In this document: in pieces, positions 1 through 8,864 of the stretch
Position numbering within the stretch: the stretch's first letter is position 1
Layout: each line of letters opens with the position of its first letter
NCBI GenBank assembly: GCA_023440865.1
Contig: JAEXRM010000198.1
Coordinates: 1-39,383, forward strand
Length of the DNA: 39,383 nucleotides
Direction of reading: 5' to 3'
Origin: Bacillota bacterium
Lineage (GTDB): Bacteria; Bacillota; Clostridia; DSM-8532
Translations under genes and position numbers: made by a program
The notes under the pieces: model-generated
Seen by the model: the letters and a program-made list of their open reading frames with translations, nothing else
Databases searched by the model: none
What the model was told of the DNA's origin: nothing

Positions 1-15
1 GATGACAGCACGGAC

Positions 16-918
16 ATGCAGAACGAACGGAACAAACCGAAGGAACACGGCCCTGATTCATCTCAACCGCCGCCCGTTGTGGAGAAGGCGGAGCTGGTGT
101 TCGTCGTGCCCGCCTACAAGGAGTCCCCCCATCTCGACGCCTGCCTGTGGTCGCTCCGGCAACAGACGGTGCCTTGCCGCATCCTCATCACGACATCGAC
201 GCCGAACGACCACATCGACCAGGTCGCCAAGAAGCATGATGTGCCGGTGTTCGTGCATGCCACGGGCGGCGGCATCTCCGGGGACTGGAACTTCGCGCTC
301 GAACAGGCCGGCCCCGGCCTTGTGACACTCGCCCATCAGGACGACCTGTACAACGAGCGATACGCCGAAGCGTGCCTCGCCGCCGTTGCGCTCCATCCGG
401 ACATGGTCATGGCATTCACCGATTATGCGGAGGTACTCGGCGAGGGCGGGGTCATCCGTGGCAATACCGCCATGCTGGTCATCAAGCGGTTGCTGTTGTT
501 CCCGTTCCTGTTCCGCTCCGCGATTCGTTCGCGGTTCATCCGCAGAGCCGTGCTGCGCCTGGGCTCGCCCGTCTGCTGCCCGAGCGTGTGCCTCAATCGC
601 GCCATCGTTCCCGACTTCCGCTTCCTCGGCGACTACACCGTCAACATGGACTGGGATGCCTGGCTCCGTTTGGCGGATGTGCGGGGCGCGACGGTCCATA
701 TCCGTGAGCGCTACTGTCTGCACCGCATCCACGGCGGTTCCGAAACCAGCAGCGGCATCCGCGAGAACCGCCGGGCCGAGGAGGATCTCCGCATCTTTCG
801 CCGCCTCTGGCCGGCACCGATCGCGAATCTTCTCGCGAAGGTCTATGCACTCAGCTACCGGTCGAATGGCGCGGCAGGCGACGCCTCTCGCGGCGCCGTG
901 GAAAAGCAGGGCGCATGA
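16..918 (+). CDS. Family 2 glycosyltransferase
   Basis: This 300-residue protein is a GT-A fold glycosyltransferase that would transfer a sugar from an activated donor at the cytoplasmic face, in surface glycan assembly. The fold opens with FVVPAYKESPHLDACLWSL near residue 29, and the metal-binding region is the HQDD stretch near residue 112. A DWDAWLRL block near residue 214 is typical of the acceptor half of these enzymes. The start at 16 is the only ATG upstream of the fold, but no clear ribosome binding site fits in the 15 bases available, so the start is uncertain. The stop overlaps the next start as ATGA, indicating one operon. Donor and acceptor cannot be told from sequence. Confidence 0.88.
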   Translation: MQNERNKPKEHGPDSSQPPPVVEKAELVFVVPAYKESPHLDACLWSLRQQTVPCRILITTSTPNDHIDQVAKKHDVPVFVHATGGGISGDWNFALEQAGPGLVTLAHQDDLYNERYAEACLAAVALHPDMVMAFTDYAEVLGEGGVIRGNTAMLVIKRLLLFPFLFRSAIRSRFIRRAVLRLGSPVCCPSVCLNRAIVPDFRFLGDYTVNMDWDAWLRLADVRGATVHIRERYCLHRIHGGSETSSGIRENRRAEEDLRIFRRLWPAPIANLLAKVYALSYRSNGAAGDASRGAVEKQGA

Positions 919-1895
919 AGGTATTGGTCGTCATTCCGGCGTACAACGAGGAGGACAGCATCCGCGATGTGGTTGCGGAGCTGAAGCGCGTCGCGCCTTG
1001 GGCTGACACGCATGGGCTCCCCGAAGTGCCTCCGGCGTGCCGACATCACCTTCCGCGGGTTGATCGGGTGGATCCGCTGGTCATCGACGACCATTCCGGG
1101 GATTCGACACTCGAGCTGTGCCGGGAGGCCGGCATTCCCGTGGTGGCGCTTCCCCTCAATCTCGGCATTGGCGGGGGTGTGCAGACGGGTTACCGGTACG
1201 CGATGGAAAACGGATATGACATCGCCGTACAGATGGATGGCGACGGGCAGCACGATCCGGCAATGCTGGCGCGTTTGCTGCAGCCGGTCATTGAAGGCCG
1301 GGCGGATATGGCGATCGGATCGCGGTTCTTGGGGGATGCAACGGGCACAACCAGGGCAAGCGGCAAAAAACAGGACAGGAAGAGCGACAAGAAAAGGGAC
1401 AGGAATCACGACATGATACGCGATGCGGCGGCCGTCATGACCGCCATCGGCGACGTTGATGCGCCGGTTGGCATGGACGGGGGTGAGCCCGAGGACGGGG
1501 CCTTCCGCTCCACCGCGCTGCGCCGCGTGGGCATCCGGTTTTTCGAGCGGTGGATCCTTCTGCTGTCCGGCGCGCGCATCACGGATGCCACATCCGGCTT
1601 TCGGGCATGCAATCGCACGGCCATGCGTTTGTTCATCGAGGACTATGCGCGCGACTATCCGGAGCCGGAGGCGGCCATGACGGCGATCAGAAACGGATTG
1701 CGGGTCGTCGAGGTTCCCGTGCGGATGCGCGGGCGCAAGGGCGGCACCTCCTCGATCAGGCGGTTCAAGTCGGCTTACTATATGGTCAAGGTCTCGCTTG
1801 CGATCGCCATCAGTGCCGTCAAGCCGCGGATGCGGGACCTGGGGCCGGAGACGACCGACAGCATGCCAAACGGTGCGGAAAGGGCGGATGCCTGA
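915..1895 (+). CDS. DPM1-like family 2 glycosyltransferase with low-complexity insertions
   Basis: The protein resembles dolichyl/polyprenyl-phosphate mannose or glucose synthases. These make a lipid-linked sugar donor on the inner membrane face. Visible motifs are VVIPAYNEEDS at the N-terminus, the LVIDDHSGDST strand near residue 55, MDGDGQHDP near 107 (metal and nucleotide binding) and IGSRF near 134. Two segments look foreign to the fold: about residues 31-53, and a Lys/Arg/Asp-rich stretch at about 142-198. Without them the length matches the family. No C-terminal membrane segments are seen. The gene overlaps both neighbours (ATGA upstream, TGATG downstream), and the DUF2304 protein that follows is a usual partner of this GT class. 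Confidence 0.88.
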   Translation: MKVLVVIPAYNEEDSIRDVVAELKRVAPWADTHGLPEVPPACRHHLPRVDRVDPLVIDDHSGDSTLELCREAGIPVVALPLNLGIGGGVQTGYRYAMENGYDIAVQMDGDGQHDPAMLARLLQPVIEGRADMAIGSRFLGDATGTTRASGKKQDRKSDKKRDRNHDMIRDAAAVMTAIGDVDAPVGMDGGEPEDGAFRSTALRRVGIRFFERWILLLSGARITDATSGFRACNRTAMRLFIEDYARDYPEPEAAMTAIRNGLRVVEVPVRMRGRKGGTSSIRRFKSAYYMVKVSLAIAISAVKPRMRDLGPETTDSMPNGAERADA

Positions 1896-2263
1896 TGGAC
1901 CTGCGACTACAGCTTTTCCTGATCATCTGCTGCGTGGGCTTCATCGCCCTGTGCCTGCAGCTGCTGCGCAAGGGCGCGATGGAATACAAGTATGCGCTGC
2001 TGTGGCTCGCCGGCAGCATCGTGATGCTGCTGTGCGTGCTGTTTCCGACACCGCTGTTCGCCTTCGCCCGCCTGGTTGGCATCATCGATCCCGTGAACAT
2101 GGTGTTCTTCATCGCGTTCTTCTTGACCCTCCTGATCATCTTCGTGCTTTCGGTCGTCGTCTCGCGGCTGTCGATGCGCATCCGGCGGCTGACCCAGACT
2201 TTGGCGCTGCTGGAGAAGCGGGTGCTGGACGGGGACGGGGGAAATGGGAAGGACGCGACATGA
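1895..2263 (+). CDS. DUF2304 small membrane protein
   Basis: This 122-residue protein has three hydrophobic segments: about residues 3-22, 32-52 and 66-88. A basic, coiled C-terminal tail contains RIRRLTQTLALLEKR. The EYKYALLWL segment after the first helix is characteristic of DUF2304 proteins. These commonly sit directly after a DPM1-like glycosyltransferase and are thought to act with it at the membrane. The ATG shares one base with the preceding stop (TGATG), so translation is probably coupled. The biochemical role of the family is not established. Confidence 0.85.
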   Translation: MDLRLQLFLIICCVGFIALCLQLLRKGAMEYKYALLWLAGSIVMLLCVLFPTPLFAFARLVGIIDPVNMVFFIAFFLTLLIIFVLSVVVSRLSMRIRRLTQTLALLEKRVLDGDGGNGKDAT

Positions 2264-2370
2264 TCACAGCATCGCGGCTTCCGTTTGTATGTCGTGGCGC
2301 AGGCAACACGAGGAAGGGAGCATGGGGCGCCTTCCCGATGCACGTCGCAGTACCCCGATCCCCCGGAAAA

Positions 2371-2379
2371 TGGTATGAT
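2371..2379 (+). promoter_or_regulatory. Candidate extended -10 promoter for the ABC exporter genes
   Basis: The sequence TGGTATGAT is a TGn-extended -10 element in the 127-base gap after the DUF2304 gene. No convincing -35 is seen 17 bases upstream. Initiation near 2386 would fit the permease starts at 2412 or 2430 and would exclude the earlier TTG at 2391. Confidence 0.45.
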
Positions 2380-2429
2380 GGTAACGCCGATTGCAGCATG
2401 CAATGCGGCGGATGGAGCGTTGTGCACGA

Positions 2430-3206
2430 ATGATCGCGGAGATCCGAAAATACCGGTTCCTGCTGGAACAGCTCGTTTCACGGGATTTCAAGACAAAATA
2501 CAAGCGTTCGGTCCTGGGGGTGCTGTGGAGCCTGCTCTACCCCCTGTTGACCATGCTCATCATGAACTTCATCTTCTCGAACGTCTTCAAGTTCGCGGTG
2601 CCGAACTATCCGCTGTACATCTTCAGCGGCCTGCTCGTGTGGAACTACTTCAACGACGCGATCAACCAGTCGATGCTCTCCATCATCCAGAACGGCCAGA
2701 TCATCCGCAAAATCTACATACCGAAGATGATCTTCCCGCTCTCGAAATCGGTATCGGGCGCCATCAACTTCGGCATCTCCGCGCTGGTGCTGCTGCTGAT
2801 CGCGCTGGCCACGGGCGTTCGGCCGGCATGGAGCTGGCTGCTGCTGCCGTATGTGATGGTCTGCTCCATGTTGTTCGCACTGGGCTTTGCGCTCGTGATC
2901 TCGTCCTGCATGGTGTTCCTGCGCGACCTGCAGTATCTGTGGGGCATTGTGGGCATGATCTGGATGTATGCCACGCCCATCATCTATCCCATGGACATCA
3001 TCCCGCAGCAGTACGCGCCGATCATCTTCATCATGAAGCTCAATCCCATCTACCACTATGTCGGTTATGTGCGGCAGATCATCATCGAGGGCAGGCCCCC
3101 GACACTGTGGTGGCACGGCATCTGCCTGCTGTCCGCGCTGGCGATGCTCGCCTTCGGACGCTGGGTGTTCAACAAGCTTGAGGACCGGTTCATCCTGTAC
3201 CTGTAG
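2430..3206 (+). CDS. wzm: ABC-2 type polysaccharide export permease (Wzm/TagG-like)
   Basis: This is the membrane subunit of an ABC exporter that moves a lipid-linked polysaccharide across the cytoplasmic membrane. It has about 258 residues and six hydrophobic spans. Near the N-terminus is the hallmark SRDFKTKYKRSVLGVLWSLL stretch, and near the C-terminus KLNPIYHYVGYVRQ, both typical of Wzm/TagG/KpsM relatives. The chosen start gives MIAEIRKYRF, which aligns with where the family usually begins. In-frame alternatives are ATG 2412, ATG 2403 and TTG 2391, and the ribosome binding site is weak for all. The matching ATPase follows after 169 bases. Confidence 0.92.
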   Translation: MIAEIRKYRFLLEQLVSRDFKTKYKRSVLGVLWSLLYPLLTMLIMNFIFSNVFKFAVPNYPLYIFSGLLVWNYFNDAINQSMLSIIQNGQIIRKIYIPKMIFPLSKSVSGAINFGISALVLLLIALATGVRPAWSWLLLPYVMVCSMLFALGFALVISSCMVFLRDLQYLWGIVGMIWMYATPIIYPMDIIPQQYAPIIFIMKLNPIYHYVGYVRQIIIEGRPPTLWWHGICLLSALAMLAFGRWVFNKLEDRFILYL

Positions 3207-3375
3207 GCACCCGTTTGTCCCGTACCCGTCAGGGACGCATGATTTGCTGACTTGACCGGCCCCGTGCCAACATGCCCCGCCCGATGGCGGCATGCCCGAC
3301 CACCATGACGATACGCCCGCACCGAAGCCACACTCGTCCGAAGCGGCCGATCCGCGCCGGACAGGAGAAATGACG

Positions 3376-4101
3376 ATGATCCGCATCGATGACGTGACCA
3401 TGACCTTCAACCTCGGCCGCGACCGCATCATGAGCCTCAAGGAGATGACGGTCGCTTTCCTGCGCGGCAGGCTGCGCTTCGACCCGTTCACGGCACTCGA
3501 CCACGTCACGCTGCATATGGAACCGGGCGAGGTCGTCGGACTCATCGGACGGAACGGCGCCGGCAAGAGCACGCTGATGAAGCTCATCGCGGGCGTGCTC
3601 AAGCCCACTTCCGGCACTGTGCGGGTGGAGGGATCCATCGCACCGATGATCGAGTTGGGGGCCGGTTTCGACTATGAGCTGAACGCCCGCGAGAACATCC
3701 TGCTCAATGCCGCATTGCTGGGTTATTCCAAGGCGTTCATCCAGGCGCGGATGGACGAGATCATCGCGTTCTCCGAGCTCCAGGACTTCATGGACGTGCC
3801 GCTGCGCAACTTCTCCTCCGGCATGGTGACCCGGCTCGCGTTCTCGATCTCCACCGTCGTGCAGCCGCAGATCCTGCTGGTGGACGAAATCCTCTCGGTG
3901 GGTGACGAGGCTTTCCAGAAGAAGAGCAAGGCACGCATGCAGGGCCTCATGCAGGAGGGGGTGACTGTCCTGTTCGTGTCGCACTCGCTGGCGGACATCG
4001 AGGAAATCTGCGATCGCGTCATCTGGCTGGAGCACGGCCGCATCCGCATGGAAGGCGTGCCGGAAACCGTCTGTGCCGCCTACCGGGAAGGAGGCGCGTG
4101 A
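3376..4101 (+). CDS. wzt: ABC polysaccharide exporter ATPase (Wzt-like, no C-terminal sugar-binding domain)
   Basis: This is the ATP-hydrolysing subunit of the polysaccharide exporter. In 241 residues it has Walker A GRNGAGKST at about 58-66, a NFSSGM signature in place of LSGGQ as is normal for Wzt/KpsT, Walker B ILLVDEIL, and an SHSL H-loop. It stops soon after the nucleotide-binding domain. It therefore lacks the C-terminal carbohydrate-binding domain with which some Wzt proteins recognise a capped chain end. ATG 3376 is chosen because AGGAGA lies 7 bases upstream; an upstream in-frame ATG at 3292 has no ribosome binding site. The stop shares one base with the next start. Confidence 0.92.
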   Translation: MIRIDDVTMTFNLGRDRIMSLKEMTVAFLRGRLRFDPFTALDHVTLHMEPGEVVGLIGRNGAGKSTLMKLIAGVLKPTSGTVRVEGSIAPMIELGAGFDYELNARENILLNAALLGYSKAFIQARMDEIIAFSELQDFMDVPLRNFSSGMVTRLAFSISTVVQPQILLVDEILSVGDEAFQKKSKARMQGLMQEGVTVLFVSHSLADIEEICDRVIWLEHGRIRMEGVPETVCAAYREGGA

Positions 4102-5483
4102 TGAAATCGAAATGGCGCGCCTTTGCCATCGTGGAGATCCTGGTGGATCTGATCCTGATCGCAGCGGGATACGGTATCAGTTTGCTGCTGAAGTTCGGCA
4201 CGACCATTCCGGATCACAATGTGACGGCATTGAAGGACACGCTTCCGCTGGCCATGGCCGGGGGATTTGTGCTGTTGGCCGTGTATGGCCTGTACGCGGA
4301 TCGGTACCGTCCTTTTCGTGAAGTGCTGGTCAACCTTGCGGCTGCTGTCGGACTGCTGGCCGTGGGGGTATCCGCATTGGCCTTTTTCGTCCGGGGCTTC
4401 GCCTTTCCCCGGTCTGTCCTTGTCATGGCACCGATGCTGCATTTCGTCCTGTTGTCCGTCTGGCATGGGACGCAGCACGTTCGCAGGCGCAACAGCCGGG
4501 GGGTGCTCCGGGTCCTGACGATCGGCACATCGCCCCTGCCGCCGGCGCTGCGCGAGAAAATGGAAGCCAGCCTTGTCGAAAACCGCCGGCTCTCTGTCGG
4601 CGGATATCTTTCGCTTGACGGAACGGAGACGGAAATCGACGCGTCCCGGCTCGATGGGATGGATGGCGTGCTGCTGCTGGCGGGCGTTTCGGGCGAGGTG
4701 CGTCGGCAGATGGTACGGCAGTGCGCCCGGACGGGGCGGATGCTGCTGTGCCTTCCCGAGCCCGAGGATGTGTTGCTTGCCGGTGCCGGGGTCGTTCAGT
4801 TCGGAGACGTGCCGGTTCTGTCGGTGGAACAGTCCAGCCGGCGCCAGGAGCAGCAGTGGCTGAAACGGCTCTTGGATTTTTCGTTTGCATTGACTGCACT
4901 GGTCATATCATCACCCCTCTTTCTGCTTGCCATGATCCTGGTGCGGTTTTCTGGCGGCGGACCCGTGTTCTTCGCCCAGGAGCGCGTCACGCGTCATGGA
5001 GACCGGTTCCGCCTGTACAAGTTCAGAACGATGGTGCGGGACGCGGAGGCGGACACGGGACCGGTTCTGTCCGTCCGGAACGATCCGCGCGTGACGCCGG
5101 TCGGCCGCTTCCTTCGCAAGACCCGGCTCGATGAACTGCCCCAGCTGTGGAACATCCTGCGGGGAGACATGAGCCTTGTGGGACCATGACCGGAACGGCC
5201 GGTATTCGTGGACCAGTTCTCGCGCGAGATTCCCGGATATCCCCTGCGGCATGCGGTCCGTGCAGGGCTGACCGGATTGGCGCAGGTGTATGGGAACTAC
5301 GCGACCGGCGCGGCGGACAAGCTGGTGTTCGATCTGGTCTATATCCGCGACTGGTCCTTGCTGCTGGATCTTCAGATCGTGTTGCGGACAGTGACGGCGG
5401 TGTTCCGCCATGAAGCATCGGAGGGAGTCATACCGGATCAAGCGGATCCGGCGGGAAGGGGATCGGTGAATGAAAAGAAGTAA
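4101..5483 (+). pseudogene. Initiating polyprenyl-phosphate sugar phosphotransferase, interrupted by in-frame TGA at 5187
   Basis: The product would be a WbaP/WcaJ-like enzyme that loads the first sugar-phosphate onto undecaprenyl phosphate. About four N-terminal membrane helices are followed by a Rossmann-like region and then the catalytic domain: a re-entrant hydrophobic stretch near residue 260, then YKFRTMV, RKTRLDELPQLWNILRG and MSLVGP. At this point a TGA (5187-5189) stands where the family has the Arg of GPRPE. The same frame then continues with PERPVFVDQF and GLTGLAQVYG to a normal C-terminus at 5483. A CGA-to-TGA change explains it; sequencing error, readthrough or real inactivation are all possible. 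The start at 4101 has AAGGAGG 6 bases upstream. The truncated product would have 362 residues and the restored one 460. Confidence 0.85.
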
Positions 5484-7722
5484 AACCGCCGGGGGCAGGC
5501 GCTTCGCGTTCGGTGGCGGCAAGGCGATGCAATCTGCCGGGAAACGGCGTGTGTCCGGCAAGGGACGGGGAATCCAAAAGGCGGATGACGGCAACTCCCT
5601 GACAACCTCGCGGCTGGACAGGGGCATGCTGGCGATCGTCATTTTCTGTGCCGCCATCGTGCCGCTGATTGTCTACCTGAAGGCTTACGATCTCGTTGGC
5701 ATACAGATCACGGCGTGGACAGGCGGCGATGAGCACATCGACTTCTTCAACTGGTGGAAGGCCGCCGCGTTGATCCTCAGCATGCTGGTGCTGCTGACCC
5801 TGCACCTGTTGCGCCGGTTCTCCTCGTCGGAAGCCATGGAAGTGCCTCGCCTGTTCCTGCCATTGCTGCTTTTTGAGGTGTTCGCACTGCTTTCGGCGGT
5901 TTCCTCGGCCGTGCCGGAAATTGCCTTTCCGGGATTCCCGGACCGGTCCGAAGGACTCTGGGTCCTGCTCGCCTACGGTTTGCTGGCGTATACGGCATTC
6001 TGCGTCGCAAGGCGCGAGTCGGCGGTCCGCGTCGTGCTGGTTGCGGCGTTCTGCGGCTCCGCCATTGTCGCGGCGATTGGCCTGTTTCAGTTTCTCGGGA
6101 TGGACTTCTTCCAGACGCAGCTGGGCAAGCACCTGATGCTGCCCAAGGCGTTTGAGCGGTTTGCGGACAAGCTCACCTTCAACTTCGGCTCCAACATCAT
6201 GTACACGACCGTATACAATCCCAATTACCTGGGATCCTATGCCTCGCTGCTCCTGCCGGTTGCCGTCAGCCTGATGCTTGTCTGGGCGGGTGAAGGGCGG
6301 AGTGCCGGGCCCGGAACGGGACTGGCCGCTCTGGGAAAGCGATGGCGGTGGATCGTCGGGCTTCTGTTCAGCCTTGCCGTCATCATCCTGTACCTCGGGA
6401 GCATGTCACGTGCCGGATTGCTTGGCGGCATTGCGGCGATGGTGCTGTTTGTCATCCTGCAGGGCAAAACCATGATGAGGCGGTTCGTTCCGGTTCTGTG
6501 CCTCGTGCTTCTGTTCGTTGGCTGCTATCTGTTCATGGATGGCGCTTCCGGCGGGCTGGTGACGAATGAGTTCCGCCAGACGCTCCCGAGCAGCGTGCAG
6601 CTGGCATTGGGGCAAACCCCTGTGTCGGAGGATGCCATTGCCGCGCCGTCCGTTGAAAAAACGCAGGAAATGCCTGCAGAAAACACTTCCACGGATACAG
6701 ACACCCCCGCGGAGGACAAAGGGGGAGCGGCGGCGCCAGCCTGGTCGGCAATTCCAGCCGCTGCGCCACAGGTGCGTTCCGTGCGCCTTGGTGAAAACCG
6801 GTTCCGGTTCGAAACAGAAACCGAGACGCTCGAGATTGTGCTGGAAAGGGCGGCGGACGCGAACATCCGCTGCTATGACGCCAAGAGCAGCGAGCTGAGA
6901 TTGACGGGAGCGGATGGGCAAAACGGTGTGCGCCGATTCGAGGATGAACGGTATGCCGCATACGCCATCACGTTCAATGACAACCAGTTCGAGCTGCAGT
7001 GGTTCTCCTACCGGTTCCTGTTGTCGAGTGAGAATGGCGTTCTCACCTACACGCCCAAGCCCCGCACCTTTTGGACGGAAGCGGAACCTGCTCCTTATGT
7101 CGGCTTTGAGGGACACGAGCGATTTGCGACAAACCGCGGATGGATCTGGTCAAGAACGATCCCGATACTGGGGAAGGCGATCTTCACCGGCTATGGTCCG
7201 GACTCCTTCGCCGTGTATTTCCCCCAGAAGGACATCGCATGGAAAATGAACCTGTACGGCGCGACGAACATCGTGGTGGACAAGCCGCACAACTGGTATC
7301 TGCAGACAGCGGTGAACACCGGCATCGTATCGCTGCTGCTGCTGCTGTGGCTGCTGGGCTCCTTCCTGCTTGACGGCCTGCGTGCCGTGGCGGGGCGGCC
7401 TGTCCGCGGCATGGCTGTGCTGATGGGCCGCAGCGTATCGGGCGATCCTTTGGAAGGCTTGTCCGTGCCGCCGGTGCCTGCGGACGGACCGACCGCCCTT
7501 CTTGTTGCCGGAGGAGCGGCGGACAACCGCAAGACGCTGCTTTCCGGCATCCTCTGCGGTGTGTTCGGATATGCGCTAGCCGGCATCTTCAACGACAGCG
7601 TTGTCTCTGTCGCACCTGTTTTCTGGATTGTTCTCGGCCTGGGCGCGGGATTGCTGCGATATGTGCCGCGCGCGGCGGTTCGGACGACGGATGGTCCGTC
7701 GCCGAAAGGAAAGTGTCCCTGA
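5470..7722 (+). CDS. O-antigen ligase / Wzy-family membrane protein with extracytoplasmic domain
   Basis: This 750-residue polytopic protein belongs to the O-antigen ligase/polymerase superfamily (Wzy_C). Members join or polymerise lipid-linked glycans outside the cytoplasmic membrane. Hydrophobic helices fill residues about 55-345. A Thr/Pro/Glu/Ala-rich linker lies at about 377-435, and a beta-rich extracytoplasmic segment follows. The signature NRGWIWSRTIPILGKAIFTGYGPDSF lies near 555-580 (shown here only as a landmark: NRGWIW, GYGPDSF). More helices close the protein. The start overlaps the preceding gene by 14 bases behind a GGAAGGGG site. In a Gram-positive the likely acceptor is a wall or lipid anchor, not lipid A; whether it is ligase or polymerase is open. 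Confidence 0.85.
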   Translation: MKRSKTAGGRRFAFGGGKAMQSAGKRRVSGKGRGIQKADDGNSLTTSRLDRGMLAIVIFCAAIVPLIVYLKAYDLVGIQITAWTGGDEHIDFFNWWKAAALILSMLVLLTLHLLRRFSSSEAMEVPRLFLPLLLFEVFALLSAVSSAVPEIAFPGFPDRSEGLWVLLAYGLLAYTAFCVARRESAVRVVLVAAFCGSAIVAAIGLFQFLGMDFFQTQLGKHLMLPKAFERFADKLTFNFGSNIMYTTVYNPNYLGSYASLLLPVAVSLMLVWAGEGRSAGPGTGLAALGKRWRWIVGLLFSLAVIILYLGSMSRAGLLGGIAAMVLFVILQGKTMMRRFVPVLCLVLLFVGCYLFMDGASGGLVTNEFRQTLPSSVQLALGQTPVSEDAIAAPSVEKTQEMPAENTSTDTDTPAEDKGGAAAPAWSAIPAAAPQVRSVRLGENRFRFETETETLEIVLERAADANIRCYDAKSSELRLTGADGQNGVRRFEDERYAAYAITFNDNQFELQWFSYRFLLSSENGVLTYTPKPRTFWTEAEPAPYVGFEGHERFATNRGWIWSRTIPILGKAIFTGYGPDSFAVYFPQKDIAWKMNLYGATNIVVDKPHNWYLQTAVNTGIVSLLLLLWLLGSFLLDGLRAVAGRPVRGMAVLMGRSVSGDPLEGLSVPPVPADGPTALLVAGGAADNRKTLLSGILCGVFGYALAGIFNDSVVSVAPVFWIVLGLGAGLLRYVPRAAVRTTDGPSPKGKCP

Positions 7723-7770
7723 TGATTGTATGGCTCGAACCGGCCATCATGCCTTGAAAGGAAGACGGAG

Positions 7771-8724
7771 ATGACGATCCTGATCACCGGATGCCTCGGC
7801 CAGCTGGGCCGCGAGATCCGCAAGCAACTGGAAACGGACGGATGGCGGACCGCCGCGGCACGCACCGGTATCTCCGGCGTACCCCATGTGATGGGTGTCG
7901 ACCTCGACGATCTCGACATCGGCAACCTGGATGCGACCCTGGCCTTCTGCCGGGAACACAGGCCCGACGCCATCCTCAACTGCGCCGCCATGACGGCGGT
8001 CGATCTGTGCGAGACGGAGCCGGACGCCGCCTTCCGCGCCAACGCCCTCGGCCCGCGCAACCTGGCCATCGCCGCGTCCGAGATCGGCGCGAAGCTGGTG
8101 CATGTCTCCACCGACTATGTGTTCGACGGCCGTGGCTGCCCCGTCAAGGCGACCGACCGCATCGGCGACGACCTGGACTACATGGCGTCCACCGGTGCGC
8201 TGGCCGGCACCCTGCGCCCCTACCGGGAGTTCGACGCGCCGAATCCGCTGACGGTCTACGGCCAGTCGAAGCTCGCCGGCGAGGCCTTCGTCCGCGAGTG
8301 CTGCGACCGGTGGTTCATCCTGCGCACCGCCTGGCTGTACGGCGACGGCAACAACTTCGCCAAAACCATGCTCAAACTCGCGGAAACCCGCGATGAGGTG
8401 AAGGTGGTCGCCGACCAGCACGGCACGCCGACCAGCGCCCGCGCGCTGGCCGCCGCCATGCTCGAGGTGCTTGCGACCGAAGCCTACGGCCTGTATCATG
8501 GCACCTGCGAGGGCATGACGGACTGGCACACCTTCGCCAGGGAGGTGTTCCGGCTCAGGGGGCTGCCGACACGCGTGGTGCCGATCACGACGGATGAGTT
8601 CCCCAAGCCGACCCCCCGTCCGCACTGGTCGGTGCTCGACAACGGCATGCTGCGCATGCAGGGCTTCACGCCATTCCCGCACTGGCAGGAGGAGATCGAA
8701 CGGTATCTGGCAACCCTGCCGTGA
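7771..8724 (+). CDS. rmlD: dTDP-4-dehydrorhamnose reductase
   Basis: The enzyme reduces dTDP-4-dehydro-L-rhamnose to dTDP-L-rhamnose with NAD(P)H, the last step of rhamnose activation. The 317-residue SDR protein has the GCLGQLG nucleotide loop near residue 7, STDYVFDG near 112, the catalytic YGQSK (YxxxK) near 163 and HTAWLYG-like RTAWLYG near 189. Between VFDG and the catalytic Tyr there are about 25 more residues than usual (roughly 121-150). ATG 7771 is preceded by AAAGGAAG; the upstream in-frame ATG at 7726 lacks a site. It opens the rmlDACB block. Confidence 0.95.
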   Translation: MTILITGCLGQLGREIRKQLETDGWRTAAARTGISGVPHVMGVDLDDLDIGNLDATLAFCREHRPDAILNCAAMTAVDLCETEPDAAFRANALGPRNLAIAASEIGAKLVHVSTDYVFDGRGCPVKATDRIGDDLDYMASTGALAGTLRPYREFDAPNPLTVYGQSKLAGEAFVRECCDRWFILRTAWLYGDGNNFAKTMLKLAETRDEVKVVADQHGTPTSARALAAAMLEVLATEAYGLYHGTCEGMTDWHTFAREVFRLRGLPTRVVPITTDEFPKPTPRPHWSVLDNGMLRMQGFTPFPHWQEEIERYLATLP

Positions 8725-8864
8725 ATCCGGTCCCGCGGCACCGGCGCATGCCGCGCGAGGCCGCATGCGGCCGGCAGGCGGGAGGATATCAACCGCGACC
8801 GGGATGGACCGGCCGTCCCTACGTGGACGGCACGTGCCATCCGCACAGCAAAGGAGATCAGCAC

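Noticed and set aside
3292..3375. Longer N-terminus for the Wzt-like ATPase
   Set aside because: ATG 3292 has no ribosome binding site and the extra residues are unlike the family, while ATG 3376 is well placed behind AGGAGA.
5187..5189. Selenocysteine insertion at the TGA of the sugar transferase
   Set aside because: The family has Arg here, not Cys, and the glutathione peroxidase in the same window uses Cys, giving no sign of selenoprotein use.
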